From Mactromeris polynyma (lineage: Eukaryota; Mollusca; Bivalvia; Venerida; Mactridae): a stretch of 64,000 nucleotides of DNA. Each line of letters starts with the position of its first letter. Within the stretch, counting starts at the first letter, position 1. Positions 1 through 10,457 of this stretch are shown piece after piece. The stretch spans positions 5,590,941-5,654,940 of the forward strand of contig JASFXZ010000028.1 in the NCBI GenBank assembly GCA_032209605.1, given 5' to 3'. The position numbers were made by a program, and so were the translations under genes. The notes beneath the pieces were generated by a model. The model saw only the letters and a list, made by a program, of their open reading frames with translations, did no database searches and was not told where the DNA came from.

Positions 1-930
1 TTGTCCTGTTGGTGTCTGTCGTTACGTATACTGTGATCATGTCTTAAACCATGGGTATTTACAATGTTATGCCATAATGAGTTAAACTGATCAAGAAAGA
101 CAAAAACTGGAGGAACGTATGTTCACCAACTGTCCGGACCCGGTCTGCATAATATATACTTAACGCCATTACAAAATGCAACTTTATGCTTGGGCTACTT
201 TTTGGCTATCGTTGAGTCTGCACAAGACATAATGAATATAACTGCGACAGTGAAGTTATTTTTATACAAAACTTTGACAAACATGTACAATATAAAATAG
301 CATATTTTTACTATCAAAAGCAAAGGAATTTTTAGAAATGTTTCAGATTTTTTAAATGTTAATTGCGTTTTTCTGTATTTGTCGGACAACCTGGCTTAAT
401 GTGTTAAACATCTATCCAGCTTGACATTAAATGTGAATAAGAATGATGAGATTGAGTTACATTCTCTGTAAAGACCAAGTATTCCATTAGGCAAACAATT
501 AATGTTGAGATCAGTCGGCAAATCATGAATATGGAATGTATTCTATTTTTTTTATTATTTGAACTCTTTATTTCTAATCGAAATTATATCAGTGACTTGT
601 CTTTGCTTAAAGCTGTCATTTATCTAAATCGTATGAAATTTCATTTTTTATTATTTCATGTGCAATAATTAGTCATGTGATCACTGGTCTGCTATAATAG
701 ACTACTGTGATGTTATATGTCAATGTGTTCAGTGAAATTATAAATATCTCAAAGGTAGTTCTCGAGAAAAATGTGTACATTCCTGCATAATATCGTCACA
801 TATCGTATCATCCAATGAATATAATTGTTCGTGTTAATGTTTGTTACGATAACAAATGAAGTAAATTATATGTGTATTGCTGTTGTTGTTAGTGTCATTT
901 TGTATAGATTTGACCTTGTGACGGACAGTT
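1..930. other. AT-rich intergenic sequence, no gene recognised
   Basis: No open reading frame with a recognisable domain, no tRNA-like boxes and no obvious repeat are visible on either strand. The only longer open frame is a short lysine- and isoleucine-rich minus-strand frame near 195-389, typical of chance in AT-rich DNA. Confidence 0.5.
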
Positions 931-934
931 CCTC

Positions 935-2150
935 ATACAGACAGTAACGTATATATTCACGTATTTCACGTACATACATGTGTTTGATCAATACAGACAG
1001 TAACGCATATTCACGTATTTCACGTACATACATGTGTTTGATCAATACAGACAGTAACGTATATTCACGTATTTCACGTACATACATGTGTTTGATCAAT
1101 ACAGACAGTAACGCATATTCACGTATTTCACGTACATACATGTGTTTGATCAATACAGACAGTAACGTATATTCACGTATTTCACGTACATACATGTGTT
1201 TGATCAATACAGACAGTAACGCATATTCACGTATTTCACGTACATACATGTATTTGATCAATACAGACAGTAACGTATATTCACGTATTTCACGTACATA
1301 CATGTGTTTGATCAATACAGACAGTAACGTTTATTCACGTATTTCACGTACATACATGTGTTTGATCAATACAGACAGTAACGTTTATTCACGTATTTCA
1401 CGTACATACATGTGTTTGATCAATACAGACAGTAACGTTTATTCACGTATTTCACGTACATACATGTGTTTGATCAATACAGACAGTAACGTTTATTCAC
1501 GTATTTCACGTACATACATGTATTTGATCAATACAGACAGTAACGTATATTCACGTATTTCACGTACATACATGTGTTTGATCAATACAGACAGTAACGT
1601 TTATTCACGTATTTCACGTACATACATGTATTTGATCAATACAGACAGTAACGCATATTCACGTAGTTCACGAATATACATGTGTTTGATCAATACAGAC
1701 AGTAACGCATATTCACGTATTTCACGTACAAACATGTATTTGATCAATACAGACAGTAACGTATATTCACGTATTTCACGTACATACATGTATTTGATCA
1801 ATACAGACAGTAACGTATATTCACGTATTTCACGTATATACATGTATCTGATCAATCCAGACATGAACGTAATAGTCACGTATTTCAAGTACATAAATGT
1901 ATTTGATCAATACAGACCGGAACGTTTATAAATACACATATTTCACGTACATACATGTATTTGATCAATCCAGACAGGAACGTTTATTCACGTAACACGT
2001 ATATACATGTATTTGATCAGTACAGACAGGAACGTTTATACACGTAACACGTACATACATGTAGTTGATCAATCCAGACAGGAACGTTTATACACGTAAC
2101 ACGTACATACATGTAGTTGATCCATCCAGACAAGAACGTATATGCACGTA
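935..2150. repeat. 54-bp minisatellite, about 22 copies
   Basis: A direct tandem repeat of a 54-bp unit containing TTGATCAATACAGACAGTAACG followed by paired TTCACGTATTTCACGTACAT motifs. The unit length is a multiple of three, so both strands stay open and yield artificial 18-residue repeats (for example LINTDSN). Units from about 1000 to 1850 are nearly identical. From about 1860 rightwards they diverge and shorten (CACGTAACACGTACATACAT), as expected at an ageing array edge. No splice sites or start context support translation. Confidence 0.93.
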
Positions 2151-2348
2151 TTTGTCAGGGGTAGTTCAGTAGCGGGTTGCGAAATGCAATATAATTTCAG
2201 CAACTTTGACAACATGAAATTATAGTCGTAGGTCTTAGGCCTTCTAGATAGATTGACTGAAACAATTATGTCGAAGACATTATTTATTTATTCATAATAC
2301 ATGTACAGCAATTGTGCGTCCGTAGGACGATACTACAATAAATGGAAT

Positions 2349-3929
2349 GCCGTAAAACAATATCTAGAACACGTAAAACAATATCTGGTACACGTAAAAC
2401 AATATCTGGTATACGTAAAACAATATCTGGTACACGTAAAACAATATCTGGTACACGTAAAACAATATCTGGTATACGTAAAACAATATCTAGTACACGT
2501 AAAACAATATCTGGCACACGTAAAACAATATCTGGTACACGTAAAACAATATCTGGCACAGGTAAAACAATATCTGGTACACGTAAAACAATATCTGGTA
2601 CACGTAAAACAATATCTGGTACACGTAAAACAATATCTGGTACACGTAAAACAATATCTGGTACACGTAAAACAACATCTGGCACAGGTAAAACAATATC
2701 TGGTACACGTAAAACAATATCTGGTATACGTAAAACAATATCTGGTACACGTAAAACAATATCTGGTACACGTAAAACAATATCTGGTACACGTAAAACA
2801 ATATCTGGTACAAGTAAAACAATATATGGTACACGTAAAACAATATCTGGTACACGTAAAACAATATCTGGTACACGTAAAACAATATCTGGTACACGTA
2901 AAACAATATCTGGTACACGTAAAACAATATCTGGTACACGTAAAACAATATCTGGTACACGTAAAACAATATCTGGTACACGTAAAACAATATCTGGTAC
3001 ACGTAAAACAATATCTGGCACACGTAAAACAATATCTGGCACACGTAAAACAATATCTGGCACACGTAAAACAATATCTGGCACACGTAAAACAATATCT
3101 GGCACACGTAAAACAATATCTTGCACACGTAAAACAATATCTGGTACACGTAAAACAATATCTGGTACACGTAAAACAATATCTGGTACACGTAAAACAA
3201 TATCTGGCACACGTAAAACAATATCTGGCACAAGTAAAACAATATCTGGTACACGTAAAACAATATCTGGCACACGTAAAACAATATCTGGACGTAAAAC
3301 AATATCTGGCACACGTAAAACAATATCTGGCACACGTAAAACAATATCTGGCACACGTAAAACAATATCTGGCACAGGTAAAACAATATCTGGTACACGT
3401 AAAACAATATCTGGCACACGTAAAACAATATCTGGCACAGGTAAAACAATATCTGGTACACGTAAAACAATATCTGGTACACGTAAAACAATATCTGGTA
3501 CACGTAAAACAATATCTGGTACACGTAAAACAATATCTGGTACACGTAAAACAATATCTGGTACACGTAAAACAATATCTGGTACACGTAAAACAATATC
3601 TGGTACACGTAAAACAACATCTGGCACAGGTAAAACAATATCTGGTACACGTAAAACAATATCTGGTATACGCAAAACAATATCTGGTACACGTTAAACA
3701 ATATCTGGTACACGTAAAACAATATCTGGTACACGTAAAACAATATCTGGTACACGTAAAACAATATCTGGTACACGTAAAACAATATCTGGTACACGTA
3801 AAACAATATCTGGTACACGTAAAACAATATCTGGTACACGTAAAACAATATCTGGTACACGTAAAACAATATCTGGTACACGTAAAACAATATCTGGTAC
3901 ACGTAAAACAATATCTAGTACACGTAAAA
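2349..3929. repeat. 21-bp minisatellite, about 75 copies
   Basis: A direct tandem array of the 21-bp unit CGTAAAACAATATCTGGTACA. The main variants are GGCACA for GGTACA, AGGTAAAAC for ACGTAAAAC and GGTATA. Variants cluster: GGCACA units are concentrated around 3010-3440, showing local unit amplification. One shortened unit lies near 3288. The unit is 7 codons long, so five or more overlapping frames stay open on both strands; these are artefacts. A single related unit remains at 44616-44631 with the same right flank. Confidence 0.95.
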
Positions 3930-4199
3930 ATCGTCTTCATACTTGCTGCGTCTAAACTTATTGTGGGACGTTAAGCTAATAGATTCATATAGTACGGGTC
4001 TGCCTAAAATGCGTATACTACATTTTCAATAAATTTTAATATTATAAACGTTGAAATATTACATTTTGCCCGCAAAATACGTCGACTAAGACAGCAAAAT
4101 GTAGAGAAATTTAGCCAGTGCCTCCAATGCGTTATGTAGAATATCGTTGCGATGAAAGGCAAAATGTTGGTATGAAAGTGCAAAATGTAGCAAAATGTT

Positions 4200-4335
4200 G
4201 CGATTAGAGGGCAAAATGTTACGATTACAGGGCAAAATCAAGCAAAATATTGCGATAACAAGGCAAAATGTTGCGATAACAGGGCAAAATGTTGCGATAA
4301 CAGGGCAAAATGTTGCGATAACAGGGCAAAATGGG
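4200..4335. repeat. 21-bp tandem repeat inside the foldback arm
   Basis: About six tandem units of GGCAAAATGTTGCGATAACA with small changes (GATTAGA, GATTACA) at the left edge. It is a local expansion of the GCAAAATGT motif that fills the whole element. Confidence 0.8.
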
Positions 4336-4512
4336 CGCCTCCGGAAGAATGTTAGTCATTTTAGATGTTTGGAGGTTAGTGCATGATACAGGAGATGTCC
4401 CAGTTTCAGAAGCACCCTTGGTTCTTTTACGTGCTCGATGTAAAGCATGTAAGTATCATACACGGGACCTCGGTTTTTAAAGTCTCGTCCGAAAGACTGT
4501 TAGTTCTGTCAG

Positions 4513-4592
4513 TGATTGAGCGGGGAATCGAACCTGTCATCCCTGGATTACTAGTCCGGCGCGTTACCACTGGACTACGGGTCCGCTACACT
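4513..4592 (-). repeat. tRNA-Thr-like SINE head fragment
   Basis: Read on the minus strand this has an A-box-like TAGTCCAGTGG, a seven-base loop CTAGTAA that would give an ACU-reading anticodon, and a B box GGTTCGATTCC. The acceptor and T stems do not pair, so it is not a functional tRNA. It resembles the heads of the SINEs at 50450 and 61549. Confidence 0.6.
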
Positions 4593-5035
4593 CTCTCCTT
4601 CAGTTTATGGATTATTAATCGCAACGTTTTTCTACATTACGCATTTTAGGCACTTGCTAAATTTCTGTACAATTTGCCCCCTTAATCGACGTATTTTGCT
4701 ACGGACAAAGTGTAGTATTTATACGTTTACAATATTAAATGTTATTGAAATGAGCAAAAAGTCGCAACATTTTGCCCTTTAATCGCAGCATTTTTCTACA
4801 TAACGCATTTTAGGCACTTGCTAAAATTCACTCGATTTACATTTTGTTCTTAATTAGGCGTATTTTGCTCAATATAGCCCCATTTCGCCCGCAAAATGTC
4901 ATATTATAACAAACATGTATATGATATTCAATTGCTTAATAATTTACAAAAGTCACTACATTTTGCCGTTTAATTTCAACATTTTGCTACATTTTGCCAC
5001 ATTTTAATACATTACGCATTTTAAGAACACCGATA

Positions 5036-5190
5036 CAGTACTTTGATTTGGAAAGTTATTTTCACAGACGAGTTGTTCTCATTCTCGTCAGCTCTCGGGT
5101 ATTTCCGTACCACTTCGTTACTCTGTTGGCAGCCATTACGAAGGACCTCACTGCAGAAGATATCGTCGTCTTAATCTACAGAACGAGGTA
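5036..5190 (+). other. Conserved open segment ending in a splice-donor-like site; possible first exon
   Basis: An open frame runs from upstream to AACGAG followed by GTAATG, a plausible donor. It is repeated at 24563-24711 in U2; the changes seen (CTGTTGGCAGCC against CTGCTGGCCGCC) are silent in this frame. The end of the frame reads DLTAEDIVVLIYRTR. No domain is recognised. It lies about 3 kb upstream of the first certain coding exon and could be an untranslated or alternative 5' exon of the NLR-like gene. The start of the segment recurs at 44689-44739, upstream of the metallophosphoesterase gene. Confidence 0.3.
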
Positions 5191-5765
5191 ATGTCGGATG
5201 TGTCAGTATTTTGTTGTTATTGGAATGAGTCATATAGTTTTATGTCATAATAAATGTTGCTGTAACTTGCGTTTTCGATGTAAATATTAACGCTGATCAG
5301 ACGACTTCCTTTTTTAGACTTCCGACCGCGTTCTAGATATTGACACTTCCATATTTAGCGTTTCGTAAAATATTTAAACTTCCTTGACTGACGTCGATAT
5401 TACTCATTATTATTCGCATGGTACTTGTTCTTCTTCCGGTATCTGGTATCGAACGCGTATCATACTATGTGATAATCATTATTAATGTGTACTCTTCCGG
5501 GCTTTTTACGAGGGTATCCAGCTTTCTGGTAAGCAGACGAAACGGCCCAGATTTCTGGACAAAGCGGCCCAGATTGTCGGATGAAACGGCCCACTTTATT
5601 TGCTAGTTATTTAGATGTTATTGTAAATATAAATAATGAAACGTGTTTTGTTTCCCTGCTATGAGTATATTGGTATTTGTACATGTATATATTTTGTTCC
5701 CGGTTAGAAAATATGGTATTTATACAAGATATATGTAATTTAATGTGTTACAAGATGCCAATATT
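5191..5765. other. Non-coding part of U1, no feature recognised
   Basis: It aligns with 24712-25161 and 26204-26337 of U2. At about 5629 U2 carries a 1.04-kb insertion that U1 lacks, so U1 shows the empty site. No coding potential is seen. Confidence 0.5.
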
Positions 5766-5779
5766 CAATTGGACTAATT

Positions 5780-6612
5780 ATACACAGTTCTGCAATAAAC
5801 AATATTGCCCCCTGTGTGCACTATATACACAGTTCTGCAATAAACATAATATTGGCCCCCTGTGTACACTATACACAGTTCTGCAGTAAACAATATTGCC
5901 CCCATGTGTGCACTATACACAGTTCTGCAATAAACATAATATTGCCCCCTGTGTGCACTATACACAGTTCTGCAATAAACATAATATTGCCCCCTATTGA
6001 CTATACAAAGTTCTGCAATAAACAATATTGCCCCCTGTGTGCACTATATACACAGTTCTGCAATAAACAAAATATTGCCCCCTGTGTGCACTATACACAG
6101 TTATGTAGTAATCAATATTGCCCCCATGTGTGCACTATACACAGTTCTGCAATAAACAATATTGCCTCCTTTGTGCACTATACACAGTTGTGCAATAAAC
6201 AATAGTGCCCCCTGTGTGCACTATACACAGTTCTGCAATAAACAATATTGCCCCCATGTGTGCACTATACACAGTTCTGCAATAAACAATATTGCCCCCT
6301 GTGTGCACTATACACAGTTCTGCAATAAACAATATTGCCTCCTGTGTGCACTATACACAGTTCTGCAATAAACATAATATTGCACCCTGTTGACTATACA
6401 CAGTTCTGCAATAAACAATATTGCCCCCTGTGTGCACTATACACAGTTCTGCAATAAACATAATATTGCCCCCTGTGTGCACTATACACAGTTCTGCAAT
6501 AAACAATATTGCCCCATGTGTGCACTATACACAGTTCTGCAATAAACAATATTGCCCCCTGTGTGCACTGTACACAGTTCTGCAATAAACAATACTGCCC
6601 TATGTGTGCACT
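5780..6612. repeat. 45/48-bp minisatellite of U1, about 18 copies
   Basis: A tandem array whose unit contains CACAGTTCTGCAATAAAC, then AATATTGCCCCC, then TGTGTGCACTATA. Units with AACATAATATT are three bases longer, giving 45- and 48-bp forms. The open frames on both strands in this stretch are products of the repeat. The U2 counterpart at 26345-27363 has different copy number and variant order, so the array has changed since duplication. Confidence 0.93.
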
Positions 6613-8045
6613 ATCTTGATATCAATCTAGTTCAGACCATTAATTAGCATAAATTTCACAATATCTGGCCTAGTGGGACTCCAATATACTTCCAATCAAG
6701 ATTTGCTGTCACCATCTGACACTTCTATATATATACAGTCAGTGATTTTTTCTGGGTTTGAGCCATGCCAGAGTCAAACACACGCTTTTCATGACTGTCA
6801 TTTATGTTGCCTCCCACATCTTTTGCATGCGGGGAAAGTTGGCAGATTACATTTAATACGAATAACACATTGCTAGTACTGGTTAGTAACCCGGGAAATG
6901 TACGAGACTGCACGCTCACCATATGGGTTTCCGGTGGCAAAGTAAAATAAGCCTAAAGTAACTAGCATGTAAATAGTTCTATATTTCACTATTTCTTTCT
7001 TATTTTAATATCTGATAAACATTTACATATCATAACAACTTCATGGGATTTACCTGTACAGTTTGTGCACTTTCGTCTGATGTCAAATTATCATTTGTTT
7101 TACCTTTAATATAAACCACTTTGTTTTAAACACATTTTAAGGAAAATGTGAAAATATGAAAGTAGGCTTACTCAGGAAAAAATTATATTCTATGTTGCAA
7201 AACATTAGGCCCAAGTATTACATTCCCTTCCATAAATTATTGCATTGAATTATTTTAAGAAGATTTTAATGAATTCAGTAAAATCGGGTCACCTTCAATT
7301 GAATTGTTTCTCATTAAAACAGATATCTGTCTCTGTTAGGTATGATGCTCAATAAGCTGTGTTTTACAGACGCTTTCAACAATCAAAATACGTATATATA
7401 TATACGAGATGCGGAAATTGAAAGCGCCCGGCTGATGTAGAGTGAAAACACACTCTTCTTCTAGACGGTCAAAATAAATAAGTTTAAAGTTATTTGGCCT
7501 TTACCAAGTTATACCAACAAAGTATTTGCATGCTACTGAAAAGCCCATAGCAGGTACAGGGTATCTGTGTTCTATGATGCATCTAGATTATATGTTATTT
7601 TCATACGTTATATTTCAGGTAAATTGTAAGTTATATAATTGTATTGTTCCAACGTTTGTCTAGTGCGAGTAATACTGTTACTTACTCCCGTAATCATAGC
7701 CAGGATCTAAGACACGCATTTATCCACAGATGTGCATCCGTGTGGCCCACAAGTGTCCGTTTAGCCCATTTCAGCAAATCATCACTATTCGTTTTATAAA
7801 CACATTTGTGGATATTACTTTCACCCGATATTGCCGCAGTGCTTGCACCTTGCAAAAGTTAACAGCCAAATTTAACTCAAAATTGATCAGAGACACACAA
7901 ATTTGCTAATGTGGCATTCACAATAACCATATTTGAAAAAATGCAAGTGAAATCCCTGCATAGCCTGTACAGTGTTGATAATCGACAATAACGTGACTCC
8001 TGTAATCCTAGAATGCCAGCGTAATTTCATCAAATTTATTTTCAG
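6613..8045. other. Non-coding region upstream of the U1 NLR-like gene
   Basis: It aligns with 27364-29837 in U2 apart from a 986-bp segment present only in U2 (28232-29217). No coding exon is recognised. A polypyrimidine tract ending TTTATTTTCAG at 8045 makes a good splice acceptor, so an untranslated exon should lie somewhere upstream; its position cannot be fixed from sequence alone. Confidence 0.45.
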
Positions 8046-8230
8046 ATTCAAAACTTGGCATTGACGTTTGTATATACAGATTAGAGTCGCGTTGTTCATC
8101 GCAAATCGAGGTGCTGGAGCGATGCCATTCAATTGTGATTTCAGTGGATTGGTGAAAATGATCGGAGCTGTGATCTTTATAAGAACTTTATTAGTTATGG
8201 CAGGGGTCGAGCTGAATCCGGGTCCTAAAG
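8046..8230 (+). CDS. U1 first coding exon: leader with 2A-like NPGP motif
   Basis: The acceptor is TTTTCAG at 8045 and the donor AAAG/GTACGA at 8230. An in-frame TGA at 8062 lies upstream of ATG 8122, so translation should begin here; ATG 8158 is the alternative. The 36 codons encode a short polar start, a hydrophobic stretch (about residues 14-26) and then AGVELNPGP at residues 27-35. NPGP preceded by V-E-x matches the 2A or StopGo pattern D-[VI]-E-x-N-P-G-P except that the Asp position is Gly. Known 2A sequences cause ribosome skipping between the last Gly and Pro (here residues 34/35). Confidence 0.75.
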
Positions 8231-10098
8231 GTACGAATTTTTTAATCTACAATTTCAATATCTTACAAATTTTATGTGTATTGATGCTTTAAAAACACTG
8301 TGCTAACATGGTGTGTTTTCATGCGGTCATGTTTATTTAATGTAAAAATCAAAGTATGTTTTCTGGTTGACTTGGCCAAATTCCGATGGTACCTGATTGA
8401 GGCTTTACTTAATTCAAGTAGTATACTTGGCCAATACTAAAATATTGTTTGTTTCACCTCCCATTGAAAATTACCCCTTTTTTTTTCGCCAAAATTGCCG
8501 GGTACGAATATTTCCGTGGTACAGAAATTGGGTACGAAAAACTGGAATCGCTGGTACCAGTCAGTTGAGTAGCCAAATCATCAATAAATCTATGAAGCAA
8601 GGATAAATAGATTTTAGCTACAAGTATCATATTTTTACTTACCCTAATGAAGATAAATCTATTAAGATGATACATTTATACAGAACACATTTTAAGCTTG
8701 TGAGAAAAAAATTATGAAAATAAACTACCCTACCCTGGTGAGAAAGGGTCGCGGGAGGGGAATGAAACATATTTATAATGTCGGCCCTGTAAGCAGACGG
8801 TCAAGCGGTCCTTATTTTTCCTACTTTTTCCTTATTTTCCTTCTTTTTTTTTATTTCTTCCTACCATTTCCTACTTTTTGGTCCAAAATTCCTGAAATGT
8901 TCTACTTTTTTGGTTCAAATTGTGTACTTCACAGAGACCTTGTAATAATAGTTAGAAAATGGTAGTATATTTGTTGGATCTTTTCAATTGGGAGTGCATA
9001 GAAGACTGGCATCATCTTGATGAGACTGTTTACACTTGGCGGTGCAGACTGTGGGCCTGTGGCTGCTTGCTTAATTATAAGCAGGTTGGTAAGAAGCTTT
9101 AGCAAGGGTGGAGGCCCAAAACAGGCCCTTGCGGCAAAATAGCATATAGCTGTTTTATGTCTTGTCCTAATGAAAGACATCATTATCATCATCTGTTCTA
9201 ATTTAAAGAAAACATGTTCTTCGATCATGTCAAGGTAAAAGATGTATAAGAGTCAAAAGACCTGTCTATGCAGTCTCGTCAAGATGTATTCTAGTTAGCA
9301 ATTTACCAGATTTTACCATTTTATTGTCAAATTAGCTGTAATTTAGAGACAAATTGACCCTTCAGCCAGAATACTGAGGGTCAAAATGTGGCTTTTTGGA
9401 AATTACAGGGGTCAATGGGTCAACTCAAGGGTCAAATGGAACCCCTGAAGGTCACTATGTCGAAATGATATCAGAATTAAATGTGAACGATCAATTGTCA
9501 GCTTTATTTCGTATAATTAGCGATAAATACCACCTACGTGGATTTCAAATAACTGTATTAGATGCCATTTGTACTATGTATCATATATCCTTGTTTTGAC
9601 TTGAGATGCCACAATTTCTGTCTGAATTTCATGTCAATGTCATGTTGAGATTGGGTTACATGGGATTAAATACTAGGTCACATGATTATATCATAAAAAA
9701 ACTTTGTTAACTCTCTGGAGGCCGCATTCATAACCTGGACTACAGGCAACCAGGTTGGAATCTTTGTGTTGATGAATAAAAATGAGTAAAAAATATGGTC
9801 ATGCTGTTCAGTTCATAAGGCCGAGAGCTTTTATATTTGGTATCATTGTCTAGTAGTCTTCTACCAAGATTGTTCAAATCATACCCCGGGGGTCAATATT
9901 GTATTTACAACTTAATCTCTCTTTTAATAAACCCAACTGTAATATTTTTGCAAACTCTGAGCCAAGATATAGTTTTAAATAAGACCACCATGGAACAAGA
10001 CTGAATTCCAAATTATTTGATAGAAAAAAGCCTCCACTAAAAAGCAACTGTTTTCCTTGTTGATTTATAAAATAAAGATTGTATTTTTTTCTTTTCAG
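8231..10098 (+). other. Intron 1 of the U1 NLR-like gene
   Basis: Relative to U2 it contains an extra block at 8427-8787 (about 360 bp) and another of roughly 130 bp near 9078-9215. It lacks the about 450-bp segment that U2 has at 30570-31010. The shared part (8815-9290) includes pyrimidine-rich TTTCCTACTTTT runs and a short open stretch that is too degraded to identify. Confidence 0.6.
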
Positions 10099-10457
10099 AA
10101 GTATTTGTATTTCGATATCAGTATCTCTTGATAGAATTGGGTACAGAAGTTCTGAGGAAGTTGTTGGACAACAAAGTGGGAAATGACTTCATGCGATACT
10201 TGAATGCAAACCCAACCGAGAACAAACAACTTAAGTATCTCAGGAATAATGATACAATAACTGATGCACAGAAGAAGTTCTTGCCACCAGATGATATGAA
10301 ACCAACTTCCTCTAACTTCGATATTACACTGCTTGCTCTACTCCTCAGAAATGTATGTGGTCTGCGTAATAGAAGAGATCCTGTGTGGAAAACACCAGCT
10401 CAAGGAGATTTGTCTGTTGAAGCTGAGATCACCAGATTACGAGTTTGCAGGAACAAT
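10099..10457 (+). CDS. U1 exon 2: HEPN domain (DZIP3/hRUL138 type)
   Basis: The exon runs from CTTTTCAG/AAG to AACAAT/GTATGT; 359 bp, same length as in U2. It joins the leader in phase and encodes about residues 37-156. The segments GTEVLRKLLD, SSNFDITLLALLLRNVCG and ITRLRVCRNN match the helical pattern of DZIP3-like HEPN domains. It ends inside the HEPN motif (R-N-N), which is completed by exon 3. Confidence 0.8.

Larger units (their letters stand above)
3990..5030. mobile_element. Foldback-like element with long imperfect inverted arms
   Basis: The left part (about 4000-4340) and the right part (about 4610-5027) are imperfect inverted copies of each other. ATTACATTTTGCCCGCAAAA and GCGTTATGTAGAA on the left reappear inverted on the right as TTCTACATAACGC and CAACATTTTGCC, in matching order. 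Both arms are full of GCAAAATGT motifs; the left arm contains a 21-bp tandem (4230-4335) of GGCAAAATGTTGCGATAACA. A tRNA-like fragment sits in the centre. No transposase frame is visible, so it would be non-autonomous. The homologous relict at 44675-44689 lacks it, which supports insertion. Confidence 0.6.

Noticed and set aside
866..1931. Open frames of 149 and 317 residues
   Set aside because: Products of the 54-bp minisatellite; the translated repeats carry no recognisable fold.
2284..3974. Five long overlapping open frames (450-557 residues) on both strands
   Set aside because: They are all translations of one 21-bp tandem repeat whose length is a multiple of three; no domain, splice or start evidence.
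5780..6600. CRISPR-like appearance of regular repeats
   Set aside because: Units are contiguous with no unique spacers, and the surroundings are clearly eukaryotic.
8122..8230. Origin of the NPGP motif from a CR1-type retrotransposon, where 2A-like motifs also occur
   Set aside because: The exon splices in phase to the HEPN exon in both copies and no reverse-transcriptase sequence is nearby; kept as a remote alternative.
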